Assembly (NCBI RefSeq): GCF_011170125.1
Contig: NZ_BLLN01000001.1
Location: 124,001 to 188,000, forward strand
Length of the DNA stretch: 64,000 nucleotides
Direction of reading: 5' to 3'
Source of the DNA: Streptomyces diastaticus subsp. diastaticus
GTDB taxonomy: Bacteria; Actinomycetota; Actinomycetes; Streptomycetales; Streptomycetaceae
This document shows positions 1 through 9,231 of the stretch, piece by piece. Within the stretch, counting starts at the first letter, position 1; each line of letters opens with the position of its first letter. The translations under genes and the position numbers were made by a program. The notes beneath the pieces were generated by a model. It saw only the letters and a program-made list of their open reading frames with translations, did not search any database and was not told the DNA's origin.

Positions 1-588
1 CTGCTGTACACCGACGGCCTGGTGGAGTCGCGGCTGCGGGACGTGTGGACCGGCATCGAGCAGCTGCGGGAGCGGCTGGCGGCGACGGCCCGGCTGACCG
101 GCCCCGACCATCCGCCGCCGCTGGAGGCGCTCTGCGACGACGTGCTGGACATGCTGGGTCCGGGCGACCGGGACGACGACATCGCACTGCTCGCGGCCCG
201 CTTCGACGGGATCGCGCCGAGCGACGTGGCGTACTGGTTCCTGGAGCCCGACCCGGCGGCGCCCGGCCGGGCCCGGCGCCTGGCCCGGGCGGCGCTGGCA
301 CGGTGGGAGCTGGAGGAGCTGACGGACTCGGTGGAACTGCTGGTCAGCGAGGTGGTGACCAACGCGGTCCGGTACGCCACGCGCCCGGTGACGCTGCGGC
401 TGCTCCGTACCGACGTGCTGCGGGTGGAGGTCGGCGACGACGTGCCCCAGCTTCCGAGACTGCGGCAGGCCCGCGCCACCGACGAGGGCGGGCGCGGCCT
501 GTACCTGGTCAACAAGGTGGCCCGGCGCTGGGACGCGACCCGGCTGAGCAACGGCAAGATCGTCTGGTTCGAGCTGTCGATGCCCTGA
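1..588 (+). CDS. SpoIIE-type PP2C phosphatase with C-terminal HATPase domain (3' part)
   Basis: The gene enters from the left edge in frame 1; 195 residues plus the stop are visible. The first residues (LLYTDGLVES) and the later DRDDDIALL block are the end of a SpoIIE/PP2C phosphatase domain, with its metal-binding aspartates. They are followed by a HATPase_c_2 (RsbW-like) domain: N-box-like LVSEVVTNAVRYA, G1-like VEVGDD and G2-like EGGRGLYLV. Such fusions combine phosphatase and anti-sigma kinase modules in sigma-factor partner switching; N-terminal PAS or GAF sensors usually lie upstream, outside this window. The target sigma factor cannot be told from sequence. Confidence 0.85.
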   Translation: MLYTDGLVESRLRDVWTGIEQLRERLAATARLTGPDHPPPLEALCDDVLDMLGPGDRDDDIALLAARFDGIAPSDVAYWFLEPDPAAPGRARRLARAALARWELEELTDSVELLVSEVVTNAVRYATRPVTLRLLRTDVLRVEVGDDVPQLPRLRQARATDEGGRGLYLVNKVARRWDATRLSNGKIVWFELSMP

Positions 589-882
589 GCGGTGGCCGGC
601 CTCCCGTGGCACCTCCGGCCCCGTCCGCGCCCGGCTCACCTGGCCGCGTGCGGGGCCGGGGCGGGTCCGGGCGACGCCCGGGCAAGCGGGCGGGGTGAGG
701 AGGACGGCGTGCGTGCCCCGGTTCGCCGCGCCCCGGCGGCCTTGGCACGTCGGGGACCGGACGGGCCGCCCGCGTCGCCGACGCCCTGACGGGAGCCTTG
801 ACCGCCCGACGGGGTGCGGCGGTGCTCTCCGCGTGTCGTCCGCGTCCGTGCACCCCGCACCGCGGGATGCCCCCGTGTCCGA
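589..882. other. Intergenic, no gene recognised
   Basis: GC-rich spacer between the phosphatase stop and the convergent PBP gene. Open frames exist on both strands but show no recognisable motif or ribosome-binding site. Nothing apart from the adjacent terminator is supported. Confidence 0.5.
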
Positions 883-933
883 CGGCCGCGGCCCGGCTCC
901 CTTCCGCTGGGGAAGCGAGCCGGGCCGCGGCCG
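883..933 (-). terminator. Long hairpin terminator of the PBP gene
   Basis: About 21 bp inverted repeat with one mismatch (arms start CGGCCGCGGCCCGG and end CCGGGCCGCGGCCG) around a short loop. It lies about 20 bp past the PBP stop. It could also stop transcription arriving from the left. Confidence 0.75.
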
Positions 934-953
934 TGCGCCGGGACGGGGCGCCG

Positions 954-3185
954 CTACTCCTCGGCGCCCGGTGCGACCGGGTCGTTGGTCGGCAGTTCCG
1001 GGCCCGGCGGGGTCTCCGGGGGCGACTCGGGGGCCGACGGGTCACCGGTGGGCTGGTCCGAGGGGTCCGGGTCGGTCGGCTCCTCGGAGGGCGGGTCGTC
1101 GGAGGGCTCGGGGTCGCCGCTGGGCTCCGCGGGCTCCGTCTCCTCCGGCGGCGGGGGCGTCGTCGGGTCGGGTTCCGGCGGCGGGGCGACACCCGCGCCC
1201 ATGTCGGTCTCCAGCTCGAAGGCGACCGGGGTGCCCATCACGTCGAAGGTGTAGTCGGCCCAGATCCGTGCGGGGAAGCCGCCGCCGTTGACCCGGCCGC
1301 CGCCGGCCGCGCCGTGAAGCGAGACCTGCTGGCCCTTCTTCTCCATGTCCTCCCCGAAGAGGCCGACGGAGGTGACGAGCTTCGGGGTGAAGCCGGTGAA
1401 CCAGGCGGACTTGTTGTCGTCGGAGGTGCCGGTCTTGCCGGCCACGTCCTGCGCGGAGTGGCGGACCGCCGCGCCGGTGCCGTCGTCGACCACGCCGGTG
1501 AGGACGGAGGTGACGGCGTCGGCGGTGGAGCGCTTGATCACCTGCTCACCGACCGCCTTCGGCAGGTCCACGGAGCCGTCGCGGTTCTCGGCGCTCTTCA
1601 GCACGGCCGGGGTGACCAGCTTGCCGTGGTTGGCGAAGGTCGCGTAGACGCCGGCCATCTCCAGCGGGCTGGCGCCCATCGAGCCGAGCGTCTGGGCGGG
1701 GACCGCCTCCAGCCCGTCGACGTCCATGCCGAGGTCACCCGCGGTCTTCATCACCTCGTCCATGCCGACGTCGACGCCCATCTGCGCGAAGACGGAGTTG
1801 ACGGACTTGTTCATCGCCTTCTGGACGGTGACCGGACCGTAGTCGACGTCGTCCTCGTTGGGCGGCGCGTACGGCGTGGGCGAGCCCTCCAGGGGCCGTT
1901 CGCTGGTGCCGTCGTAGATGGTGCCGGCGGTGATGGCCTGGCCGTCCTGGGTCTTCGCACCGCTCTCCAGGGCGGAGGCGAGGATCAACGGCTTGAAGGT
2001 CGAGGCCACCTGGTAGTCGCGGCGCGTGGCGTTGGACAGCTGGTGCTCGAGGTAGTCGCGGCCGCCGTAGAGGGCCAGGACCTTGCCGTTGCGCGGGTCG
2101 ACGGAGGCCGCGCCGGTCTGGACGCGGGCGTCGACCTTGCGGGCCTCGGGGTCGAGCTGGTCGTTGAGGGAGCTGTCGACCGAGCGCTCCAGCTCGCGCT
2201 GCTTCTTCTTGTCGATGTTGAGCGTCATGGTCCAGCCGCCGGCCTCGACGGAGGTCTGGGCCTCCTCGGCGGTGGCGCCCTGGGCCATCAGCTGCTTGCG
2301 CAGGGCGTTGTTGGCGGCGTTGACGAGGTAGCCCTTCTGGCCCTGGAGGCCGGGGGCGGGCTTCGGCTCGTCCGGGACGGGGAACTCCTCCTCGGCGGCG
2401 CTCGCCTTGTCGAGCCAGCCCTGGTCGACCATGTTGTCCAGGACGTACCGCCAGCGCTCCTTGACGAGCTTCTTGCCCTTCTCCGAGGCGACGGCCCAGT
2501 CGTACTGGCTGGGCGCCTGGAGGAGGGCCGCGAGGTAGGCGCCCTGGGAGACGGTGAGGTCGTCGGCGTCGACGCCGTAGTAGGACTGGGCGGCGGCCTG
2601 GATGCCGTGCGCGCCGCGGCCGTAGTAGCTGGTGTTGATGTAGCCGGCGAGGATGTCGTCCTTGCTCATCCGCTGGTCGACCTTGAGGGCGATGACCAGC
2701 TCCTTCACCTTGCGGCTGACCGTCTGGTCGGAGGTGAGGTAGTAGTTCTTCACGTACTGCTGGGTGATGGTCGAGCCGCCCTGCTTGCCCTTTCCGGAGA
2801 CGGTGTTGACCAGTCCCCGGGCGGTGCCCTTCAGGTCGATGCCGCCGTCGGTGTAGAACGTCTTGTTCTCGGCTGCCACGAACGTGCGCTGCACGTCCTT
2901 GGGTATCCGGTCCAGTCCGACGATCTCGCGGTTGACGGACCCGGTGTGGGTGATCTGGGAGCCGTCGGCGTACTTGTAGACGTTGCTCTGGCGCGTGGCG
3001 TCGGCGTTGCCCTCGGGCACGTCGACGGCGAGGTAGAGGCCGACGAAGCCCAGCATCCCGAGCAGGCAGACGGTGAAGAAGGCACCGAGCAGTTTCTTGA
3101 GCGTGAAGAAGCGGCGTATGCCGCCCGACGAGCGCGCCCGGCCGTCGCCGCCCCGCCCCGCTCGTCCTTCGTCCGATCGGCTCAT
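954..3185 (-). CDS. Class A penicillin-binding protein (bifunctional transglycosylase/transpeptidase)
   Basis: 743 aa. A short basic cytoplasmic N-terminus and one membrane anchor (about residues 30-55) are followed by a GT51 domain with catalytic Glu106 in AAENKTF and the GGSTITQQ motif (137-144). A transpeptidase domain follows with SxxK (Ser395-Thr-Phe-Lys398), SVN (461-463) and KTGTS (584-588). The last 80 or so residues are a Pro/Glu/Asp/Ser-rich low-complexity tail, typical of actinobacterial PBPs. It would polymerise and cross-link peptidoglycan outside the membrane. The start was set at the ATG opening MSRSDEG, with GGAG about 11 nt upstream; an upstream ATG would add 38 residues of unlikely sequence. 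Confidence 0.93.
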   Translation of the reverse strand: MSRSDEGRAGRGGDGRARSSGGIRRFFTLKKLLGAFFTVCLLGMLGFVGLYLAVDVPEGNADATRQSNVYKYADGSQITHTGSVNREIVGLDRIPKDVQRTFVAAENKTFYTDGGIDLKGTARGLVNTVSGKGKQGGSTITQQYVKNYYLTSDQTVSRKVKELVIALKVDQRMSKDDILAGYINTSYYGRGAHGIQAAAQSYYGVDADDLTVSQGAYLAALLQAPSQYDWAVASEKGKKLVKERWRYVLDNMVDQGWLDKASAAEEEFPVPDEPKPAPGLQGQKGYLVNAANNALRKQLMAQGATAEEAQTSVEAGGWTMTLNIDKKKQRELERSVDSSLNDQLDPEARKVDARVQTGAASVDPRNGKVLALYGGRDYLEHQLSNATRRDYQVASTFKPLILASALESGAKTQDGQAITAGTIYDGTSERPLEGSPTPYAPPNEDDVDYGPVTVQKAMNKSVNSVFAQMGVDVGMDEVMKTAGDLGMDVDGLEAVPAQTLGSMGASPLEMAGVYATFANHGKLVTPAVLKSAENRDGSVDLPKAVGEQVIKRSTADAVTSVLTGVVDDGTGAAVRHSAQDVAGKTGTSDDNKSAWFTGFTPKLVTSVGLFGEDMEKKGQQVSLHGAAGGGRVNGGGFPARIWADYTFDVMGTPVAFELETDMGAGVAPPPEPDPTTPPPPEETEPAEPSGDPEPSDDPPSEEPTDPDPSDQPTGDPSAPESPPETPPGPELPTNDPVAPGAEE

Positions 3186-3309
3186 GATGAGTCGCTCCGC
3201 TTCTTTCCGCTCCGAGAACCCCGGGGTGTACGGGGCCTGGTCCCGCCCGGCTGGACCGGACATCCGCGTTCGGCGGGTACCCGTGCCCTGCGGCCACACC
3301 CGTCCGGTC

Positions 3310-3323
3310 AGCTTTGAAAGCTA
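3310..3323 (-). promoter_or_regulatory. Candidate PBP promoter -10 and overlapping palindrome
   Basis: On the minus strand TAGCTT (3318-3323) resembles a Streptomyces -10 and overlaps the perfect odd palindrome AGCTTTGAAAGCT (3310-3322). No strong -35 is evident. Transcription from here would give a leader of about 125 nt. This is inference from sequence only. Confidence 0.35.
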
Positions 3324-3514
3324 ACACCGCGGCCGAGGACAAACGGTTGCCGATCCGGCCTTTTCCGGACGTGAGAATGAGCACCCGCGACCAAGGGAAC
3401 CGACTCACGAACGTGCCCCGAGGTTGCCGTCACCGCTCATTTCCGGCCAGGGAAGGCGCGGAGGCCCCCTTCACCCCCGGCGGCGGCGACGGGGGTGGCG
3501 TGAGCAGCACCACT

Positions 3515-3541
3515 CCGATAAAGTGATATCAGTTTGATCGG
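3515..3541. promoter_or_regulatory. 27-bp dyad upstream of the SPFH gene
   Basis: An AT-rich imperfect palindrome in a GC-rich spacer: CCGAT at 3515 mirrors ATCGG at 3537, with core TGATATCA (3524-3531) and an AAAG/GTTT pair at near-symmetric positions. It sits about 65 bp before the SPFH start. It is probably an operator or promoter element; the ribbon-helix-helix protein of the same operon is a candidate binder. Confidence 0.4.
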
Positions 3542-3604
3542 CCAGTGCGAGCAACGCGACCGCGGCAGGGCCACCGCGGCACCGACCACAGGAACGGGGA
3601 CACC

Positions 3605-4552
3605 GTGACCACCTCCTCCCACACCCCAGCCGACGACCGGACGCCGGAGCTGCCCGCCATGCCGCAGCCGTCCGTCCGCGAGTTCCAGGCGCACAGCATC
3701 GGCGGGGCGATGGCCCTGCTGCTCGGCCTCCTCGGCCTGGTCGTCGGGGCGGGCCTGATCGCCTTCGGCGCGGCGGCCGACGCCGACGCCGTCAAGGCCG
3801 TGCTGATCGTCGTCGGCATCCTGGTGGCGATCGGCGCCTTCCTCGCGATGTGCGGACTGAACATGGTGGCGCCGGGCGAGGCCCGCGTCGTCCAGCTCTT
3901 CGGGCGGTACCGCGGCACCATCCGCACCGACGGCCTGCGCTGGGTCAACCCGCTGACCACCCGCGAGAAGATCTCCACCCGGGTGCGCAACCACGAGACG
4001 GCCGTCCTCAAGGTCAACGACGCCTACGGCAACCCGATCGAGCTGGCCGCCGTCGTCGTCTGGCAGGTCGAGGACACCGCCCGCGCCGTCTTCGAGGTGG
4101 ACGACTTCCTGGAGTTCGTCTCCACCCAGACCGAGGCCGCCGTCCGCCACATCGCCATCGAGTACCCCTACGACGCCCACGACGAGGGCGGCCTGTCCCT
4201 GCGCGGCAACGCCGAGGAGATCACCGAGAAGCTCGCCGTCGAGCTGCACGCCCGGGTCGAGGCGGCCGGCGTCAAGATCGTCGAGTCCCGCTTCACGCAC
4301 CTCGCCTACGCCCCCGAGATCGCCTCGGCGATGCTCCAGCGCCAGCAGGCCGGTGCCGTCGTCGCCGCCCGCCGGCTGATCGTCGAGGGCGCGGTGGGCA
4401 TGGTCGAGCAGGCCCTGTCCCGTATCCAGGAGGACGACATCGTGGAGCTCGACTCCGACCGCAAGGCCGCCATGGTCAGCAACCTGATGGTGGTCCTCTG
4501 CGGCGACCGGTCCGCCCAGCCGGTCGTCAACACGGGCACGCTCTACCAGTGA
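3605..4552 (+). CDS. SPFH (band 7/prohibitin-like) membrane protein
   Basis: 315 aa. Two hydrophobic segments (about residues 34-60 and 65-85) precede an SPFH domain ([12 protein letters not shown] onward, about 90-250) ending in the helical [23 protein letters not shown] stretch, which is typical of slipin/flotillin relatives. SPFH proteins oligomerise on membranes and organise microdomains or partner proteases; no NfeD-type partner is adjacent. The GTG start follows a good site (AGGAACGGGGAC). The stop overlaps the next gene's start (GTGA), so the two are probably translated together. Confidence 0.85.
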   Translation: MTTSSHTPADDRTPELPAMPQPSVREFQAHSIGGAMALLLGLLGLVVGAGLIAFGAAADADAVKAVLIVVGILVAIGAFLAMCGLNMVAPGEARVVQLFGRYRGTIRTDGLRWVNPLTTREKISTRVRNHETAVLKVNDAYGNPIELAAVVVWQVEDTARAVFEVDDFLEFVSTQTEAAVRHIAIEYPYDAHDEGGLSLRGNAEEITEKLAVELHARVEAAGVKIVESRFTHLAYAPEIASAMLQRQQAGAVVAARRLIVEGAVGMVEQALSRIQEDDIVELDSDRKAAMVSNLMVVLCGDRSAQPVVNTGTLYQ

Positions 4553-4812
4553 CCGGGGCGACGGAGGACGGAGCGGCCGACCGGCCGCGGCGCCCCCGCC
4601 GGCAGCGCAAGCAGGTCCTGCTGCGGCTCGACCCGCTCGTCCATGACGCCCTCGCCCGCTGGGCCGCCGACGACCTGCGCAGCACCAACGCGCAGATCGA
4701 GTTCCTCCTCCGCCGCGCCCTCCTGGAAGCGGGCCGCCTCCCCGGGGCCACCGGCCCCCTGCCGCGCCGCGGCCGCCCGCCCCGCCGCGAGGAGCCCGAG
4801 ACGGGCGGCTGA
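4549..4812 (+). CDS. Small ribbon-helix-helix (Arc/MetJ-like) protein
   Basis: 87 aa, overlapping the SPFH gene by 4 nt (GTGA). A basic N-terminus leads into KQVLLRLDPLVHDALARWA and STNAQIEFLLRRALLEAG, the beta strand plus two helices of an Arc-type DNA-binding dimer, then a Pro/Arg-rich tail. It is likely a transcriptional repressor, possibly of its own operon through the upstream dyad. Annotation pipelines often call such proteins antitoxins, but no toxin gene is present: the partner here is a membrane scaffold protein. Confidence 0.75.
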   Translation: MTGATEDGAADRPRRPRRQRKQVLLRLDPLVHDALARWAADDLRSTNAQIEFLLRRALLEAGRLPGATGPLPRRGRPPRREEPETGG

Positions 4813-4827
4813 CCGCCCCCGCACCAC

Positions 4828-4875
4828 CGCCCGCGCCGGGTGGGCCGAACCCCTTCGGCCCACCCGGCGCGGGCG
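4828..4875 (+). terminator. Perfect 22-bp stem terminator
   Basis: The arms at 4828-4849 and 4854-4875 are exact inverted repeats with a 4-nt loop, directly after the SPFH/RHH operon and before the PadR operon. Confidence 0.85.
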
Positions 4876-4910
4876 TTCGCGCACCGGCCACCCCGCTATC
4901 CACCCCGGCT

Positions 4911-4926
4911 ATACACCCCATGTACA
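4911..4926. promoter_or_regulatory. Candidate PadR operator
   Basis: TACA (4912-4915), 5 nt, TGTA (4921-4924): a dyad 11 bp before the padR-like start. PadR boxes generally have ATGT/ACAT-type arms, so autoregulation is plausible. The position would block initiation of the short-leader transcript. Confidence 0.45.
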
Positions 4927-4935
4927 GTGCGCGGC

Positions 4936-5460
4936 ATGTCCATCGGTCACACCCTGCTCGGCCTGCTGGAGTCCGGCCCCCGCCACGGCTACGACCTCAA
5001 GCGCGCCTTCGACGACAAGTTCGGCCACGACCGGCCCCTGCACTACGGCCAGGTCTACGCCACCATGTCCCGCCTGCTGAAGAACGGCCTCGTGGAGGTC
5101 GACGCGGTGGAGTCCGGCGCCGGTCCCGAACGGAAGCGGTACGCCATCACGGAGGCGGGCATCACCGATGTCGCCGCCTGGCTCGCCACCCCGGAGAAAC
5201 CCGAGCCCTACCTCCAGTCGACCCTGTACACGAAGGTCGTCCTCGCCCTGCTCACCGGCCGCGACGCCGGTGACCTGCTCGACACCCAGCGGGCCGAGCA
5301 CCTGCGGCTGATGCGCGCCCTGACCGCCCGCAAGCGTCAGGGCGACCTCGCCGACCAGCTCATCTGCGACCACGCCCTCTTCCACCTGGAGGCGGACCTG
5401 CGCTGGCTGGAACTGACCGCCGCCCGCCTCGGCGCCCTCGGAAAGGCGGTCGGCGCGTGA
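4936..5460 (+). CDS. PadR family transcriptional regulator
   Basis: 174 aa. The N-terminal winged helix (GHTLLGLLESGPRHGYDLKR, then YGQVYATMSRLLKNGLVEV) is classic PadR. The C-terminal helices (about residues 95-170) form the Vir_act_alpha_C dimerisation part. It heads an operon with an ABC ATPase and an FtsX-type permease, overlapping the ATPase by GTGA. PadR repressors commonly sit before antimicrobial or lipid export ABC systems and are released by the exported compound, so it probably represses this operon. ATG start chosen; upstream in-frame sequence lies within the terminator. Confidence 0.9.
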   Translation: MSIGHTLLGLLESGPRHGYDLKRAFDDKFGHDRPLHYGQVYATMSRLLKNGLVEVDAVESGAGPERKRYAITEAGITDVAAWLATPEKPEPYLQSTLYTKVVLALLTGRDAGDLLDTQRAEHLRLMRALTARKRQGDLADQLICDHALFHLEADLRWLELTAARLGALGKAVGA

Positions 5461-6182
5461 GTGCTGCCTCCCCCTCACCGCCGGCGGGGACCGCCCCCGC
5501 CCCCGCCGGCTCGCTCCTGGCCGCCGCCGGGCTGCGCAAGACGTACGGCCGGACCACCGCCCTGGACGGCGCCGACTTCTCCATCCACGCCGGTGAGGTG
5601 GTCGCCGTCATGGGGCCCTCCGGCTCCGGCAAGTCCACGCTGCTGCACTGCCTGGCCGGCGTCGTCCGCCCGGACAGCGGCACCCTCACCTACCAGGGCA
5701 CACCACTCGGCGACCTGTCCGACCAGCGCCTGAGCGCGCTGCGCCGCACCGAGTTCGGCTTCGTCTTCCAGTTCGGCCGGCTCGTCCCCGAGCTGACCTG
5801 CGCGGAGAACGTGGCGCTGCCGCTCCGGCTGAACGGCGTGCGGCGCAGGACCGCCGAGGCCGCCGCCACCGCCTGGCTGGAGCGCCTGGAGGTGGACGAC
5901 GTCCACGACAAGCGTCCGGGCGAGGTCTCCGGCGGCCAGGGGCAGCGGGTCGCGGTGGCCCGCGCCCTGGTCACCGGGGCGCGCGTGGTCTTCGCCGACG
6001 AGCCGACCGGCGCCCTGGACTCCCTCAACGGCGAGCGGGTCATGGAACTGCTCACCGAGTCGGCCCGGGCGGCCGGCACCGCCGTCGTCCTGGTCACCCA
6101 CGAGAACCGGGTGGCCGCCTACTCCGACCGCGAGGTCGTCGTCCGCGACGGCCGCTGCCGGGACATGGAGCGGTACGTGTGA
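5457..6182 (+). CDS. ABC transporter ATP-binding protein (MacB/LolD-like)
   Basis: 241 aa. Walker A GPSGSGKST (residues 53-61), a Q-loop in FVFQFGRLV, signature VSGGQGQR, Walker B VVFADEPTGALD and an H-loop in VTHENR. The sequence type matches ATPases that pair with FtsX-domain permeases, which move lipids, peptides or drugs or transmit mechanical signals across the membrane. It overlaps both neighbours by 4 nt (GTGA), so a single operon padR-ATPase-permease is nearly certain. Confidence 0.93.
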   Translation: MSAASPSPPAGTAPAPAGSLLAAAGLRKTYGRTTALDGADFSIHAGEVVAVMGPSGSGKSTLLHCLAGVVRPDSGTLTYQGTPLGDLSDQRLSALRRTEFGFVFQFGRLVPELTCAENVALPLRLNGVRRRTAEAAATAWLERLEVDDVHDKRPGEVSGGQGQRVAVARALVTGARVVFADEPTGALDSLNGERVMELLTESARAAGTAVVLVTHENRVAAYSDREVVVRDGRCRDMERYV

Positions 6183-8599
6183 CGACCACCGCACCGCAGG
6201 CGGCAACCGCGCCGCCACTCCCCTCCGCCCCGCGCGGCTCCGGCCGCAGCGGATGGTTCCAGGACCTGCTCACCGGCCTGCGGTTCGCCTTCGGCGGCGG
6301 CCGTGAGGGCTGGTCGCGCACGCTGCTGACCGCCGCCGGGGTCGGCGCCGCCGTCGCCGTGCTGCTCGGCGCCGCCAGCACTCCGCACCTGCTCGCCGAA
6401 CGTGCCGCGCGCGGCGACGCCCGTACCGCCTCCGCGGTGAGGGACCCGGGAAGCGCCGCACGCTCCGACTCCACCGTGCTCTACTCCACCACGGAGTCCG
6501 ACTACCGCTCCGAGACGATCTGGGGCACGTACCTCAAGGCCGAGGGGAACGCCCCGGCGCTCCCGCCGGGCCTGCCCGGGCTCCCCGCCGACGGCGAGAT
6601 GTACGCCTCGCCCGCCCTGCGCGACCTGCTGGGCACCGAGGAGGGCGCCCTCCTCCGCGAGCGCCTCCCCCAGAAGATCGTCGGCACCATCGGCGACGCG
6701 GGGCTGGTCAACCCGCGCGAACTCCTCTTCTACGCGGGCCACGACGCGCTCACCCCGGGGGAGGCCGGGCGTACCGAGGGGTTCGGCCTGGCCTCCGAGG
6801 GGGACGACCTGGCTCCCTCGCTGGTCATCCTGATCACGCTGATGTGCGTGGTCCTGCTCACCCCCGTCGCGGTCTTCATCGCCACCGCCGTCCGCTTCGG
6901 CGGCGAGCGGCGCGACCGCCGGCTCGCGGCGCTGCGCCTGGTCGGCGCCGACCGGCCCACCGTCCGCCGGATCGCGGCCGGCGAGGCACTCGGCGGCGCG
7001 CTGCTGGGCCTCGCCGTCGGCGGCGTCCTGTTCCTGGCGCTGCGGCCGCCGGCCCAGTACGTCGAGGTGTGGGACGTCGGCGTCTTCGCGGGCGACCTGG
7101 TGCCGGACCCGCTGCTCGGCCTGGTGGTCCTCCTCGGGGTGCCGCTCGCGGCGGTGCTGGTCACGCTGGTCTCGCTCAAGTCGGTGGCGATCGAACCGCT
7201 CGGGGTGGTCCGCCACGCCAAGCCGCGCCGCCGCCGCCTGTGGTGGCGCCTGCTGCTGCCGGTGCTGGGTGTGGCCCTGCTGCTCCCGTTCAGCGGGGAC
7301 GTCGGCTTCCGCGATGTCATGTACAGCGAGTACGTGATCGGCGCCGGCAGCGCGCTGGTCCTGATCGGCCTGATCGCCCTGCTTCCCTGGGCCGTCGAGG
7401 CCGTCGTCCGGCGGCTGCGGGGCGGCCCCGTCCCCTGGCAGCTCGCCACCCGCCGGCTCCAGCTGGAGAGCGGCTCCGTCTCCCGGTCGGTCGGCGGGAT
7501 CACGGTGGCGGTCGCGGGGGCCATCGCCATCCAGATGCTCCTCGGTTCGATGCACGAGGACTTCATCAAGCTCACCGGCCAGGACCCGGCCCGCGCCGAG
7601 GTCGGCGTCGCCACCAACCACGCCGACGGCGAGCTGGCCCAGCGGATGATCGCCGACTTCCGCGCCACCGAGGGCGTCCGGAAGGTCATCGGCACGGTCA
7701 ACGTCTACGCGACCCGGCCGGGCCCGTACAAGGGCGACATCCGCCCCACCACCGAACTGCACGTCGCCGACTGCGCCACCCTGCGCGAGCTGGCCCGGAT
7801 CGACCGGTGCGAGGACGGCGACACCTTCGTCGCGCACAGCCCGGACGAGGAGATGAACGCCTGGGTCGACCAGTCGGCCCGCCCCGGCAAGCCGGTCAAC
7901 CTCGGTGACAACCCCGAGGACGCCGGGTTCTCCGACCACGAGCCGGCCGGCGAGATCCTCTGGACCCTCCCCGCAGACAGCCCCGTGGTCCGCACCCGGA
8001 AGGACCCGGGCGGCAACCACCGGGACGGCATCTACGTCACCCCGAGCGCCATCGGCAAGGAGCTGGAGCGCGCCCCGGCGATGACCACCGCCATGATCAA
8101 GCTGGACCTGTCGGTCCCGGACGGCGTGGAGCACGTGCGCAACACCGCCGCCGCCATCGACCCGACGATGCGGGTGACCAACTTCATCGCCGTCACCCGC
8201 GACCGCAACTACGCCAGCGCCCAGACCGCCCTCATGGTCGGCGCCTCGGTACTGCTGGTGCTGATCGCGGCCTCGCTGCTGGTGTCGACGACCGAGCAGT
8301 TGCGGGAGCGGCGCCGGGTGCTGGCCGCCCTGGTCGCCTTCGGCACGCCGCGCCGGACGCTGGCCTGGTCCACGCTGTGGCAGACCGCCGTCCCGGTCGT
8401 CCTCGGCATCGGCGTGGCGGTCCTCGGCGGGCTCGGCCTGGGCGCCGTGATGACCGGGGTGATCGGCAAGCCCGTCCAGTCCTGGTGGGTCTTCTGGCCG
8501 TACGCGCTGACGGGCGCCGGGGTGACCCTGTTGATCACGCTGGCCTCGCTGCCGCCGCTGCTGCGGATGACCCGGCCGGACGGCCTGCGGACCGAGTGA
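6179..8599 (+). CDS. FtsX-domain ABC transporter permease
   Basis: 806 aa. An N-terminal TM segment (about 50-65) and a first extracellular region precede three TM helices of a first FtsX domain (about 205-345). Further TMs and a large second extracytoplasmic domain follow (about 470-670, with Cys pair CATLRELARIDRC), then a final FtsX domain (about 680-795). This duplicated architecture is typical of MacB-like exporters in Gram-positives. It works with the ATPase encoded 4 nt upstream. The substrate is unknown. Confidence 0.9.
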   Translation: MTTTAPQAATAPPLPSAPRGSGRSGWFQDLLTGLRFAFGGGREGWSRTLLTAAGVGAAVAVLLGAASTPHLLAERAARGDARTASAVRDPGSAARSDSTVLYSTTESDYRSETIWGTYLKAEGNAPALPPGLPGLPADGEMYASPALRDLLGTEEGALLRERLPQKIVGTIGDAGLVNPRELLFYAGHDALTPGEAGRTEGFGLASEGDDLAPSLVILITLMCVVLLTPVAVFIATAVRFGGERRDRRLAALRLVGADRPTVRRIAAGEALGGALLGLAVGGVLFLALRPPAQYVEVWDVGVFAGDLVPDPLLGLVVLLGVPLAAVLVTLVSLKSVAIEPLGVVRHAKPRRRRLWWRLLLPVLGVALLLPFSGDVGFRDVMYSEYVIGAGSALVLIGLIALLPWAVEAVVRRLRGGPVPWQLATRRLQLESGSVSRSVGGITVAVAGAIAIQMLLGSMHEDFIKLTGQDPARAEVGVATNHADGELAQRMIADFRATEGVRKVIGTVNVYATRPGPYKGDIRPTTELHVADCATLRELARIDRCEDGDTFVAHSPDEEMNAWVDQSARPGKPVNLGDNPEDAGFSDHEPAGEILWTLPADSPVVRTRKDPGGNHRDGIYVTPSAIGKELERAPAMTTAMIKLDLSVPDGVEHVRNTAAAIDPTMRVTNFIAVTRDRNYASAQTALMVGASVLLVLIAASLLVSTTEQLRERRRVLAALVAFGTPRRTLAWSTLWQTAVPVVLGIGVAVLGGLGLGAVMTGVIGKPVQSWWVFWPYALTGAGVTLLITLASLPPLLRMTRPDGLRTE

Positions 8600-8622
8600 C
8601 CCCGCGCGGTCCGTGAGACGTA

Positions 8623-8658
8623 CGGGAGCCCCCCACCGATGCCGGTGGGGGGCTCCCG
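8623..8658. terminator. Bidirectional terminator between permease and ahpD
   Basis: A perfect 16-bp stem (CGGGAGCCCCCCACCG and its complement) with a 4-nt loop, 23 bp after the permease stop and 27 bp after the convergent ahpD stop. Confidence 0.9.
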
Positions 8659-8685
8659 TGCTGTTCCGGTGTCACCGGGGGCGCG

Positions 8686-9222
8686 TCACGCGCCCGCCAG
8701 GACCGCCTCGGAGTCGAGGGTCGCGCCGACGGCCTGGAGGACGGCGGCGATCTTCACGGCCTCCTGGATCGTCTCGCGGTCGACCCCGGCCTTGCGGAGC
8801 ACCTGCTCGTGCGAGTCGAGGCACTGGCCGCAGCCGTTGATCGCGGAGACGGCGAGCGACCAGAGCTCGAAGTCGACCTTCTCCACGCCCGGGTTGCCGA
8901 TGACGTTCATCCGCAGGCCGGCCCGCATCGTCCCGTACTCGGGGTCCGACAGCAGGTGCCGGGTCCGGTAGAAGACGTTGTTCATCGCCATGATGGCGGC
9001 GGCGGACTTGGCGGCCTGGTACGCCTCGGGCGACAGGTTGGCCTTGGCCTCCGGCTCCAGCTCGCTGAGCACCTTCGGCGAGCGCGAGGCGATCGCGCAG
9101 GCCAGCACGGTGCCCCAGAGCTGCTGCTCCGGGAGGGGGCTGTTGCCGATGACGGAGCCCAGGTTGAGCTTCAGGTCCTTGGCGAAGTCCGGTATCGCGG
9201 ACTTGAGTTCGTCGAGAGCCAT
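8686..9222 (-). CDS. ahpD: Alkyl hydroperoxide reductase AhpD
   Basis: 178 aa, the usual family length. The carboxymuconolactone-decarboxylase fold carries the thiol motif Cys131-Gly-Gln-Cys134 with LDSHE, including His138, and Glu119; these match the AhpD proton-relay and disulfide residues. AhpD recharges AhpC with electrons from a dihydrolipoamide-linked system in actinobacteria, which usually lack AhpF. It lies 9 nt downstream of ahpC in the same operon. Confidence 0.97.
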   Translation of the reverse strand: MALDELKSAIPDFAKDLKLNLGSVIGNSPLPEQQLWGTVLACAIASRSPKVLSELEPEAKANLSPEAYQAAKSAAAIMAMNNVFYRTRHLLSDPEYGTMRAGLRMNVIGNPGVEKVDFELWSLAVSAINGCGQCLDSHEQVLRKAGVDRETIQEAVKIAAVLQAVGATLDSEAVLAGA

Positions 9223-9231
9223 GGGGTTACC

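Noticed and set aside
798..3317. 839-codon open frame opposite the PBP gene
   Set aside because: Val/Gly/Asp-rich translation typical of the reverse complement of a GC-rich gene; the PBP motifs on the other strand are decisive.
4549..4812. Toxin-antitoxin module
   Set aside because: The ribbon-helix-helix protein could be an antitoxin, but the only partner gene is an SPFH membrane protein and there is no toxin-like ORF.
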